Below, in pieces: positions 1 through 10,879 of a stretch of DNA of 64,000 nucleotides. The position numbers and the translations under genes were made by a program. Under the pieces are notes generated by a model that saw nothing but the letters and a program-made list of their open reading frames with translations, searched no databases and was not told the origin of the DNA. Positions within the stretch are counted from its first letter, which is position 1. Every line of letters begins with the position of its first letter. This DNA is from Cryptomeria japonica (lineage: Eukaryota; Streptophyta; Pinopsida; Cupressales; Cupressaceae), in the NCBI RefSeq assembly GCF_030272615.1, contig NC_081409.1:22880260-22944259 (forward strand), given 5' to 3'.

Positions 1-1540
1 TTTGAGTTGCAACCTACTTTCACTTGTAAGTTATACATTATTTCTACAATACTAATGCACTATGTATCAAACTTTAGAGAATTCCAATACTAGGGAGTTA
101 GGGAATTTGACATTAGGAAAGTTTGATACTAGTGTATTTTGTATTGGAGTTTGAGAGAACTTTGATATCATTCTTGAGAGATGTTCAATACTATATCAAT
201 CTACGGAAGTCTAATGCAATATAGGAACTTTTGGGCATGCAGATATCTTATCAGGGGTCAAAGGTGTGAGTCTTGATAAAAAAACATATACATTTTGTTA
301 GCGGCCTTTTTTGTTTTTTATATCCTAGTTGAATTTGGAGGGTGATGGTATGAGATGATTGGAGGATGGTATGATGTTATGGGGGATTTCTAAATCTTCC
401 CCGTGCTTTTTTTTTTGTATAAATCATGATATTTTATCTCATGATGTTTTTAAGTCTTCCACTTATGTTGACATGGGTTATGAAATTGTGTGTGGCATGA
501 GTGTCATCACATGTTATGACATTTTAAGCATATATTAGTGTTGTGTGGCTTGGTTAATGCCACTTTTGTATTATAAAAAAATTCAAGTTGGTCTATGTTT
601 TATCCTTTAATGTCCTAGGTGTGTGGCTTGGGGGATTACATCAATTCCCTTGATGGATGGGATTATTTGTCACCTATATCTTATTGGTCTCCTTGATATA
701 TAGTAATTAGGTGTCACAAATCTTTCAACAAGATATATTCACTTGGTAGTTTTTCTCTTACAATAGGGTTAGTTCTTTAGTTTGCTTCTCTCATCCATGA
801 AACTTTTTAGCTTGACTTGTGCATGTCCAAAGTCTATAAATTGTAGTCCAAAAGAGCAAACATCAAATGGAAAGCGAAAATTCTCATGGCTCTACTCAGA
901 CTTATTTTACATCAACTCTAAAGAAACAAGTAGATAGAAAAGGCCAAAAGTATCAATAAAAAGAGAAAATGCACTTTTTGCGTATTCCAAATGATTGAAA
1001 TAGAGAAACACTTTATTTTAAAATATGAACATATAATAACATTCCACTATAAAAACAAATATTTTAATAACAGACTCATTACAAAATTTCCTTTATGAAA
1101 AGAAAGTTGAATTTTTTAATCAAAATAATTAACAAAAATCAAACACTGGAAACTAAATAAAAAACCTTAATTATTTACAAAATCAAAATGCCACCTTTGA
1201 CCCCATAAAACTTAGAAACCCACTAGTTTATTATATTAGAAATATGGTATTTTCTCTGTAAATAATTTAAAATGCTACTGGCAAAAGTCTTGAAGTTTTT
1301 GCAAGAAGCATTCTAAATTACTCTCCTCCATTCAACCATTTTAGCATATGTTATTATGCTGTGCTTACATTAATTTAGTCACTGGAAAAACCGGAAAGGA
1401 AGTTTTCAAGCATGTACCTCCTAATCAGGGCAAGCAAAAGTATCTGTAAAAAAGCGTGGAAGTCAGAATACCTAGCAAATCCTATATTCTGTATAAAGGC
1501 AACCCTCTGAGATTATCCCAGAAAACTGTACCATCTTTGT
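1..1540. other. Intergenic AT-rich sequence downstream of the YSL gene
   Basis: No open frame of useful length and no recognisable RNA gene or transposon end was found. The stretch is AT-rich with homopolymer runs. It lies 3' of the minus-strand YSL gene, so its right edge should contain the 3' UTR and poly(A) site of that gene, but I cannot place the cleavage site. Confidence 0.6.
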
Positions 1541-4311
1541 TTAGGCAATGGGGGTGGACAAAAAATTCATACACATTGGAGGCTTCACTTTGGTGAGAGC
1601 TAAAATAGAGGAAGGGAAAAGCCACAGACCGTCGCCACATATAAGTCCAGATGCCATGGCAGGGACAAGCATGTCCGCCTTTTTACGATTCAGGCGTTGC
1701 CATGCATATACAATCACTGTTCCCACACACATATCAATGGCGAAGTAGGCCCCCACAAGGAATGGAACGGCCATAGCCATCGGCAGAGGAATGTACTGAG
1801 AAACGCTCTTTCGCACCCGATCTCGAACAGCATTGATCATAAATGCCAAAGCAAAGGCACCGCAACAGATTTGTAAACAATGCTTTGGAAGTGCAGAGAA
1901 ACCTTCCACCCCTAAAATGGCCATGTTTCTGTAAATGAGAGCATAGGGAGCTTTGTATCCTCCATCAGGGTTCCCCACATCGAATGCGTTGTAGAATAGC
2001 CAGAAAACTAGCGGACCCACAACGCATCCCATTACAGTTCCGATCAACTGGCTTGCAAACATGGACCTTGGAGATGAAAGAGTGAGATAACCTGTTTTGA
2101 AGTCGTGCATTAGATCTGAAGCTGTGGAGAGAATAGACTTGATGATTCCACAGGCAGCTAAGCCCACCATAACGCCTCCATGATTCTTCCCCGCCCATGC
2201 TGCGAAAACGAACAGAGCAACCTTGCCATAATTATATGCCAAGTTCTGATCTGTCAGCCCTGCTCCATATGCATTACAGAATGCCAGAGCAGGGGCGAAA
2301 ACATAAGCAATGAACACGTAGTACCATTTCATTTGAGGAAACATTTGAGGAATGACCCCAATGGATATTGCGGCCAGGACAACGTAGCCAGATACAGCCA
2401 CCCAAATCGGTATTGGATCCTTCAGGAACATTTCCTTGCGCCGCTTCTCGTCATATGTAATGGCATCATTTTGATCATTCTCTGTGTCTGGAGAGAGAAT
2501 TGAGCGTAAGTTTTATGAACCAATGATTTCATATATATGTAAAATTGTCTGGTTACCACTTTCTCTGCTGGAGAAGCAAAGGATATACCTATGCAAAAGA
2601 AGAAATGAGGTTTTAACTTACAAGTTTTGCTTCCTGCTAAGATATCTGCCCTTTTCGACCGCTGTATATACATGGTGCTGAGGGTAATGCACATGATCTT
2701 AAGGAAATTGTAGAGGCCATCTCCTAGAATGAGGGCAATGCACACAAATACCTGCACATATGTGATGGATTTTGCCCTTAACATTGAAAACAAAATATCC
2801 AGGCAATTTCCAGGGGAGGAAACGCTTGTGAATTGAAATGTATAATACCTTGTAACCGTTAAGGCTTTTCATGCTGCTTTCAGGAAGATCTTCAGGGTAC
2901 CAATTTCCTTTCTGATTCCTGATCAGAGGCCACATAATTCCCCAGGAAGCAACAGCTCCTATAAGCAGGGAAACATTGACGATGTGTGGGCAGATCATCC
3001 CTGCTCCCACATATGTCGTACTGAAATCGAAGTAGAAACTGCCATGGAGCAAATATATCAGTGGAAAAGCCTGATATTTTGGAGAAAAAGATTCATGAAT
3101 ACAACAGGGTGTCACAGGATTTACCTTTGCTTCCAGGCTTTCAATCCAAAAACGGGGAAACTTGCAAAACCGCAATTATCTCCACCACTGAAGAACCATT
3201 GGAAAAATCCCCAAAGGAAGCTTAAAGTGAAGTACTTTCCAAAGCATGTAACCTGCTTCCTGCAATTGGAATGCTCATCTCTTGAATGTTGGAACGAGGA
3301 AACAGTAGCTCAATCTTTGATTTGTCGTGGTACCAAGTACATCCATCAACATATGCCTGTAGTACGAATTAAAGGGTCCTTACCTCACTAATTTAGCACC
3401 ATGTGGTGTGTGGAAACCATTGATGAGAACCGCTGTTGCTGTACCACTTGGATAAGTTAACTTATGGTCAATGATTAATACCTGCAATCAAATCAGTGAT
3501 CCAAAACAAACACTGTTAGACAAAGACTTACATGATTCATTTGAAGTTAAGACTCCATTCGTCCAGTTCATAACCTATATCCATACCTTCCTCAGAGGCA
3601 CCAAAGCTAAAATGCCAATGAATGTAACAACCAAAAGAAACCCAATCATCCAGCCGAGAGCAGGCTCCTTAACAGTATCTGGAGTATTTCCTTCTGTATG
3701 AATTCCTGCCTGTTCGTAAGTCCTTCCATTCATGCCCAGCAAATAAGATCCAAATCCTCCTAATTTCCACATTGAACAAATCAGTACTGCACTCCCCTAG
3801 TTGTAAATTCTGGTCATAGATAAACAAAGGGAAGAAATGCATAACATTTGGGGAGGATTGATAAAAAATGCATACCACCATATGCAGTGCTATAACAAGC
3901 AACAACGCATGTCTGGATGACAGTGTTTTCCTGTCTAGTGAAGGGAACTTTGGATGACCCAATTTTCTCCATTACTTTAGCCAATGCTTTCATGAGAACA
4001 AAGGCCAGCAGTCCAGCCGAAACATTCATTGTAGGAACCAGTCCGGTGGTGAGATTGAGCTTCATAACTACGATGCTGAACATAATTCCTATCAGCATGG
4101 CCACCAAAAGTCCTCTCAAAGTGATTTGCTCCCTCCATGGGGGCACCTTCCTGCTCTCGAAGATCCCTTCTACACTCAATTCCATCCCAGAATCTGCAAC
4201 TGTCTCGTCTTTCCCTCCGCCTTCGCGAATCTCTGCTGCCTCAACATCCGAGCTCTTGCTATTCCCAAAGGATCTATAATGCCCATCATCATGCATTTGA
4301 TCATAACCCAT
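1541..4311 (-). CDS. YSL: Yellow Stripe-Like (YSL) metal-chelate transporter, OPT family, seven exons
   Basis: Exons on the minus strand: 4311-3876, 3759-3587, 3481-3384, 3259-3125, 3038-2849, 2751-2622 and 2487-1541. All six introns are GT-AG and short (86-134 nt). Joined, they give 2109 nt, an uninterrupted product of about 702 residues, the usual YSL length. The start ATG opens a hydrophilic acidic N-terminus (about 60 residues) before the first membrane segment. Family landmarks are the [11 protein letters not shown] stretch (end of exon 1), the PSGTATA motif (exon 3), SGGDNCGF (residues about 260-267) and [13 protein letters not shown] (start of exon 7), followed by the repeated hydrophobic helices of the OPT fold. 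YSL proteins carry Fe(II), Cu or other metals chelated by nicotianamine or phytosiderophores across plasma or internal membranes. Substrate and exact paralogue cannot be told from sequence alone. The gene looks intact and is the only clear host gene in the window. Confidence 0.95.
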
Positions 4312-6017
4312 TTGAAGCCCGGATTCTTCTCTGCAGAACTAGTCCTACAAAACTAGTTTGCCTCTGGAAAACAAATTTATTAAAAAGACGCAATCAATTC
4401 GGGAAATCTGCACCCACATTAAAGCCTCGGCATGCCCCAACTGTAGCATCTCGGTCAACACACCAATCAATTATATATGGTGGATCTGGACCCACTTCCC
4501 CCTCAGATATTTAAGAAGATGCTCTTTGCAGCATACCCACATCCAGATGCTAGGTATGAACCTTATTAATCGACCAGATCCACTGCCAAAGGTCTTCTCC
4601 CTCTCGTTCAATGACTCCGCAGAGAATATCAATTATAACATGAGTGGAGTGGGAGAATCTATTATTTGTGTGGTTTATAAAATGGGCTTAACAAGAAAGG
4701 ACCAAAATGCCAAAGTCAATTAATGGAGCCCGGGGCAGGGGAGGAAGGGTTGCATGATTGATAAAAGTAAAATTGTGTTAAATATAGAATAATTTAGGTC
4801 TGTAATGGAGATGGGACAGGAGAGGCTGTTAAAATTCACACGAAAAGTCCTTGGGGACCGCAGCTATGGTAGTACTGGTGATTCTGATTGGTAAAATGGC
4901 AGAAGCATCAATTGGAGATGACGTTTGAGGGAATCACAAGGAATAAAATGCCAAACACTGGCTGGATTTCAATTGGAGCGGCAAAACTGAATGGTGTTGA
5001 TGCTTCCTAACATCTTTCCATTTGTTCAAACATCTGTGGTTTTTCAAAGCGATGTGCACAATTTTCCGGTATACCTAAACCTCCATTTACTACTTCATGC
5101 ACTTTCATCATTTTCTTCAAGTTAGTACAAACACAATACATTTGGCAAGTAGTACAGAGAGACCTGGTAGTACAAGTTCGTCCTGTTGAAAACTATGTAC
5201 AACAATTTGGACCCGCAACCGTTGAAATGAACTCAAATGATTTTATTGGCATCAGATTTGATGCACTTTTAAAACGTTATATTTATTTTTCAAATGATTT
5301 TAGTTTAGTATGATTTTTTTATAGTTTTAATGTATTTAAGCATTGCTAAAGTGCAATGCATATTTTATATTGAATAATGTGAAAATAAAATATATTAGTT
5401 TACATAATAGATGAGTTGATTAGAATCACATTTCTAAAAGTTGATGCAAAAGTCTATGGACAAAAGTGTCACACAATTATAGAGTTAAAATAACCCTAAT
5501 AAAAAAATTAAAAAACTCATAGTTAGGGGGTTTGTTCCATTTATTTAGGAGATCTTGGTCATTTTGAATGGAAGTTGCTATAAAGAAAATTAATTTATGT
5601 ATAGATGGTAGGCTCTAGAGTCATGAGATAAACATTCTCATCTTTTGTTGTAGTAATCTCATTGGTGAAGAACTCAAATTTCATAGAAGGTGAAAGGAAA
5701 TAATTCATTTCCTAAATTAATGATGATTTAATATTTAATGTTAATGAAATTATATATAGAAGAAAAGATTGAAATGTAATTATTAGATTTGAGTAATTGA
5801 GATTGAGAGATAAAATAATTAAAGAGGAAACAGGGAGTTGATATGATTTCATATCAATGTTGATATGGACTTTGCAAATTTTTATTGTTACAAAATGCTA
5901 AAATTTAAGAGCTAGATACAAAATAGAGATGAAAGACTTGCCATGGAGATGTTCTACGATTTCGATGAATTCTAAGGATATTAATGTAGGGGGCTCCCTT
6001 TACATACCCAAATACAT
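4312..6017. other. YSL upstream region and intergenic DNA
   Basis: The first 400-500 bases presumably hold the YSL 5' UTR and promoter. The remainder is AT-rich. No coding region, RNA gene or transposon terminus was recognised. Confidence 0.5.
4674..4679 (-). promoter_or_regulatory. Candidate TATA box of the YSL gene
   Basis: TATAAA reads on the minus strand 363 nt upstream of the YSL start codon. A start site about 30 nt downstream would leave a 5' UTR of about 330 nt with no intron needed. This is position-based inference only; the iron-response type and true start site are not visible. Confidence 0.3.
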
Positions 6018-6029
6018 GCTCTGATACCA
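6018..6029 (-). other. Relic retrotransposon primer-binding site (initiator-Met tRNA type)
   Basis: The minus strand reads TGGTATCAGAGC, the same primer-binding site used by both Copia elements in this window. For a minus-strand element the 5' LTR would lie to the right, and the sequence there (from about 6031) begins with a TAATGGAGGG stretch comparable in position to a Copia LTR end. No gag frame remains on the left, so this is a fragment. Confidence 0.4.
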
Positions 6030-6449
6030 CTAATGGAGGGTTAGTCCACCCAACATTCACACATATCATAACAAAGAAATTGCATAGAAATTGCAAGAAT
6101 ATAAATAATTGATTTTTTGTTACTTCAATAGATGAAAAAACAATACTTGGTAATTACAAATCATTAGTCGCATTCGCTTAACATGACCTGCAAAATGGGA
6201 CTACTACTCAACTCTCAAATAAAGGAGAATTCTTCTCAACTTTCAATTATCACACAACTCTAAATTATCCACTCTGCTCTAGATGATCAAACAACCAACC
6301 CAAGTCCCAATTTATAGCATTTGAGTGCCTCTTGGAAATCCCATGCCCCCTCTTGGAGATCAACAAATGGCTATCAAGTAAATCAGCCCATAGCCAATAT
6401 ATGCCTCTTGAACATTGGTGCCTAAGGTGGTATCTCTTCAATTTTCCAA

Positions 6450-8686
6450 AGCGGGTGTTGAACACACACTAGATGCTGAGAGGGAGGGAAGGGGGTAAAT
6501 CAACATAGACTAAAATTTATCCACTTGTTAATGCATAAAATATTAAATTTAGATCTCTCGATATAAATAATAGAACAAAGCAATCTTCACACAAGGACAC
6601 CATGATTTTTATGTGGAAAATCCAAAGAGGGAAAAACCATAGTGATGATCAACTCACAATATATGAAACAAGTATTACATTTTATATTTTAGGCTTACTG
6701 CCAAGGGAGCATACTGCCACCTAGACTTGTAGGCTAAGGTGCACTACCCTAGGGCAAGATACAAAGACTTGATGATTGAAGATCACTTCTTTAGAGCAAG
6801 ATACAATATCACAAAATTACAATGAATCAAATTAGGTGAACTGTTGTAGAAAGAGAATCTCAAATGTTGATAGTATAGTCCTCTTTGTGGCACAAATCTA
6901 AATCTATCATACTGACTTTACACACTTCATAAACTTCACATCAATTTTCACATCTCCAGGAAGGACCTACACACATTCATAACATTTTCACACACTCTCT
7001 ATTCATAATGATTTGTCCTTCATGTATACCCTTTGCAACATAAACATATCAAGTAGGTCAGCTCAATAGGACCTAATAATTTTGAAATGTGTGACAAGGC
7101 ATAGGTTGTCCTCAAGCACCATACATCATTAACAAAATGGGTTGTTGATTAACCCAACATCATAATTAGCTTTAACAAATGATAACATATCTTGCATGCA
7201 TTATCCAACACAAGTAGAATAGGTCAAGAGTCACTGCAATCAATGAAATGCACACAATCGACTTCAACCATTAAACTTGCTTATGAAAGACTTATTCTAA
7301 CACACCCTGGCATCCAAAATATAATGCAGACTACTAGACAAAGCATGTGACCCATAGTCAACCATTCTTAATACATCTCCTGAAGTATTTGATCACTGAA
7401 AGTTGATGCACAAGGATTAAATCACTAATATGTCAAATACAATGTAGAATTGATAGATTGTGTAACAATATTATGCAAGAATCATTTACCAAATCACCAA
7501 CAAACTTGAAATTATTATCATAGATCCAATACAGCATCCTTACCATGTCCCCAAATTTGCACAATCATATCTATTAATGCGAGAGAATGTAGAGCATTAT
7601 TCTGATTGACCTAAAACTATTTCTCTGTCAAACAAAAATTGAAGGATCAAACCCTTATAACATTTTCTATAGGTGATGTAACCAGCTAAAAATTGGATAG
7701 TATACGCATGAGCCATCACCACGTCTAACTTCATATATGCACAATCAAAGAATGTAGTGCGGTGGGGTGCAGAGAAAAACCAACCTGTAGTCATAAGAAA
7801 AACTTATTGTCTCAACACTTAAATAATTTTCTTCAAACTCTCGATTATGAAATTGAACCAAAGCTAATATCAAGACATCTACCAAGAAAGCAAACTCCAA
7901 CAAAAGTGTCTTCAACAAGACCATGAGAATCCATACATACCATAAACTCCGGATTGATATACCAACTGATAAAAATCTGAATTATCTTTTGCATCATTCA
8001 TAAATTTGTCAAGGAACAAATTTTCTCAAATATCTCCACCTTATCATCACCTGATACATCAGTATCCATAGTGAATTTTTCATCTAACCAATTCAGGGAC
8101 AATATATATTGCCAAACATCAGTATTGGCATGAATGACAACACATATCAAAAACATTCTCTTCAACAAGTCTCCAACAATCTCTCCCTTTGTCATTGATG
8201 GCAAAACTATATACATATCTACAAATATCTGTATAAAATGCCCCTTAGTTGATATATCTCCCCCTTTGACATCAAGGCCAAAGGGCATAATATATACACC
8301 AATCAAAAACATAACTATACATAATCCCCCTAACAATTTGTGCATTCATTTCAAAATTCTCCCCCTTGGATGGAGAGCTCTAAAAAAAAAATGATACAAA
8401 AATCTTCAACTATACACCAAAATTTGTCTTATTTATACCTTAGTAGCTTCTTTGGAAGATACAATACCTTTATACTACACCTTAAGCTCTACTAGTGTGG
8501 TAACCCATCAAGGTTTTTCCAATAAAATAATTCTTTTTAAATGACATTCAAATTGTAGATAAAAGTCCTCAGTTGTATCAACATTATCAAAAACCTTCAT
8601 TTTCTTAAGCTCTTGAAAAGATTTTCTCAAGATACAAATAATGGTCTTCAACTTTTTTAGAAATAGTAATCAAATCATCTTGATAT
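6450..8686 (-). mobile_element. Decayed Copia-type LTR with adjoining polypurine tract and 3' UTR
   Basis: Around 6473-6660 the order of a G-run, 'gtaaatcaac', a 'tgatttttatgtgg' stretch and a 'gggaaaaacc' stretch mirrors the inner part of the Copia 2 LTR (48080-48275). At 8170-8200 '..ccaaca' is followed by 'atctctccctttgtcattgatgg', the layout of an LTR end plus polypurine tract as at 49264-49290. Further minus-strand purine tracts occur at 8260-8290 and 8358-8372. The right side was cut by the insertion of Copia 1 at 8686. LTR limits are approximate and no coding sequence survives. Confidence 0.45.
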
Positions 8687-9748
8687 TGTTGGTATTATGG
8701 ATGTGTTGTATTGGTTTTGTCATTGATGTCAACACTTATTAGCACTTATCTTTCTGGAGATCTTTGGTTATGTTCACCGGCATGTTTAGTGACTTATGCA
8801 CAGTCACCGATACTTGGTTCACCGACAGGTTATATTATTCACTGACACTGAGGATGACTTGTTATCATCTGGAGATTACTTGGTTATGTCGAAGACATGG
8901 TTTGGACACTTGGTTTTGGTGATTTGGTTATTGGTCTAATCGAGTTGGCATATTTGTTGTTACCGGCAAATTGGTCTAGGTTATGGACCGGCATGCGTTA
9001 TCTATTCCAGATCAACACGACACATTATGGAGATGATTTATTGATTGGTTATTATTGTAAATGCATTGAGCCGAAATGATGCATCGCATATTGATTCATT
9101 TATAATTGATTTAATTGTAATATTCTTAGTGAGCTGACCTACACATTTGGTCTTAGGTTTTGGTATATATGTAAAATGTCATTTGTGAGATTATGTGGTA
9201 GAGGAATGTAATAAGGTATATGCGAATATAAGAAGAGCTACTCACACAGACATCATTTGAAGAATCAAGGAAGGTTTGAAGAAGACAATCAAAGCTTAAC
9301 CGGTACTGAATCCAGCATATGAAAATGCTACTTTGAGCAGTACATTATCATTGGATTTAACCATCCAATTGTAGTCAATGTGACTCCCATCTTGTGATTG
9401 AGCAGCGAGCTTTAGGCAGTTGGCCTTTCTGCATGTGCAGACCCCATTTGTATACACATACTATCTGCAGTAGTATCATTTGATTGTGGGTAAGGTTTCC
9501 CATCGTGGTTTTTCCCCTTACAGGGTTTCCACGTACAAATATCTATGTTATGTGTTGTGGATATTATTTGCCTTTCTGTTTCATGCATTAAACTTTACTA
9601 GTACTGTTATTAACTATTAAACTGTCAACCAACATTAAGTTTGGTTTACCGATATTATGCATCAAGTTTGATTAAGTTATATTTGGGATGAAATTAATAG
9701 ACAACTGATTCACCCCCCCCCCATCTTAGTTGCCTTTGGGTCCTAACA
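8687..9748 (+). repeat. 5' LTR of Copia 1
   Basis: Begins TGTTGGTATTATGG and ends GGGTCCTAACA, matching 14308-15370 along its whole length. It contains a C-run near 9713 and the 'gtttccacgtacaaatatc' stretch, whose counterpart is found in the Copia 2 LTR, indicating related LTR families. Confidence 0.95.
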
Positions 9749-9750
9749 AT

Positions 9751-9762
9751 TGGTATCAGAGC
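9751..9762 (+). other. Primer-binding site of Copia 1
   Basis: TGGTATCAGAGC begins two bases after the 5' LTR end. This is the standard complement of the 3' end of initiator-methionine tRNA used by plant Copia elements. Confidence 0.95.
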
Positions 9763-9805
9763 TAAGTCCTCTTTTTGCAGAAGTTTAACAGCTTGAGGAG
9801 ATTCT

Positions 9806-10879
9806 ATGGCAACTAACTATTTCAGGAAGGACAGTTTGAAACTTGATGGAACTAACTATGGTATATGGAAGATCAGAATGGAGACACATCTAAATTGTAT
9901 TGGAAGAGACATATGGTATGTTACAAAGAATGGATATGTTGATCCTACACAAAGTCAACCTAATCCACCAAACTTGGCTAAAGATCAGGAGAATGATTGC
10001 AAAGCAAGAGAAGCACTTTTGAGCGCATCGTCAGATCAACAAATCATGGGATTATCAGACCGATCTACTGCTAAAGCTATTTGGGATAAATTGGAGACAT
10101 TAAATGAAGGTGATACCACTGCCAAAATTGCGAAATCGAAATGCTTCTGGGTCAGGTATGAAAATCTTGAAATGGAAGAAGATGAAAGAATTTTTGCTTT
10201 TATGGAAAGAGTTAATGAAATTGTTTTAGGTATACAATGTTGTGGAGGATCCTTAAGTGAAGATGAGATTTTTTCTAAAGTTTTAAGAGCATTGCCACCA
10301 GCATACAAAATGAAAGTAACTATTATTAATGAATCGATAACAATGCCTAATTCATCAGTCTCTAGAGATACTTTGGTTGGAAAACATTCAGCTTTTGAAC
10401 TTGAGGAATTTGGTCCCTTTGCTACAATTAAGATAGTTTTAGCTTTCAAAGCATCATCATCATCATCTAAGAAATCTGATTGGAAAGCACTTTATGCAAG
10501 AGAACTTGAAGACATCAGAAAGGAAAATGAAGAACTTGAAGAGCTTGAACCACTATTTGCAAGAAAAATGCCTAAAGGTCCAGTTGGAAGTAAGTATGAA
10601 GGTAAAGCACCATTTAAATGTTTTAACTGTAATAAAATTGGTCATATGGCATGTAGGTGTCCTGATAGACATGCAAGATTGAGAGAAGAAGCTAAAAGAA
10701 CATATAAGCCTAACCCTGAATATCAGAGATACAGATTTAAGAAGAATAGAGACAAATCATGTTACTATGCTAATGAAGGAGTTACTGATCATTCCGATGA
10801 CGAACCGACAGACAATGGAAAAGATTTTGTTGCAATAATAGAAGATCAACCGACACCTACTGTACAACCAGTAGAGTAG
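9806..10879 (+). CDS. Copia 1 Gag (UBN2-type capsid with CCHC zinc knuckle)
   Basis: An open frame of 357 codons starts 44 nt after the primer-binding site. The N-terminus (about residues 8-45) has the KLDGTNYGIWKIRMETHL motif of plant Copia Gag (DUF4219-like), followed by the UBN2 capsid region. A zinc knuckle CFNCNKIGHMACRC lies at about residues 272-285. Gag forms the virus-like particle in the cytoplasm and packages element RNA. The frame ends at TAG 10877-10879, but the next codons continue in the same frame straight into protease. The TAG is therefore either a point mutation or a leaky gag-pol boundary. The presence of other nonsense codons downstream favours mutation. Confidence 0.9.
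   Translation: MATNYFRKDSLKLDGTNYGIWKIRMETHLNCIGRDIWYVTKNGYVDPTQSQPNPPNLAKDQENDCKAREALLSASSDQQIMGLSDRSTAKAIWDKLETLNEGDTTAKIAKSKCFWVRYENLEMEEDERIFAFMERVNEIVLGIQCCGGSLSEDEIFSKVLRALPPAYKMKVTIINESITMPNSSVSRDTLVGKHSAFELEEFGPFATIKIVLAFKASSSSSKKSDWKALYARELEDIRKENEELEELEPLFARKMPKGPVGSKYEGKAPFKCFNCNKIGHMACRCPDRHARLREEAKRTYKPNPEYQRYRFKKNRDKSCYYANEGVTDHSDDEPTDNGKDFVAIIEDQPTPTVQPVE

Noticed and set aside
2699-3391. Open frames on both strands across YSL exons 4-5
   Set aside because: They read through introns or run antisense to the spliced YSL exons.
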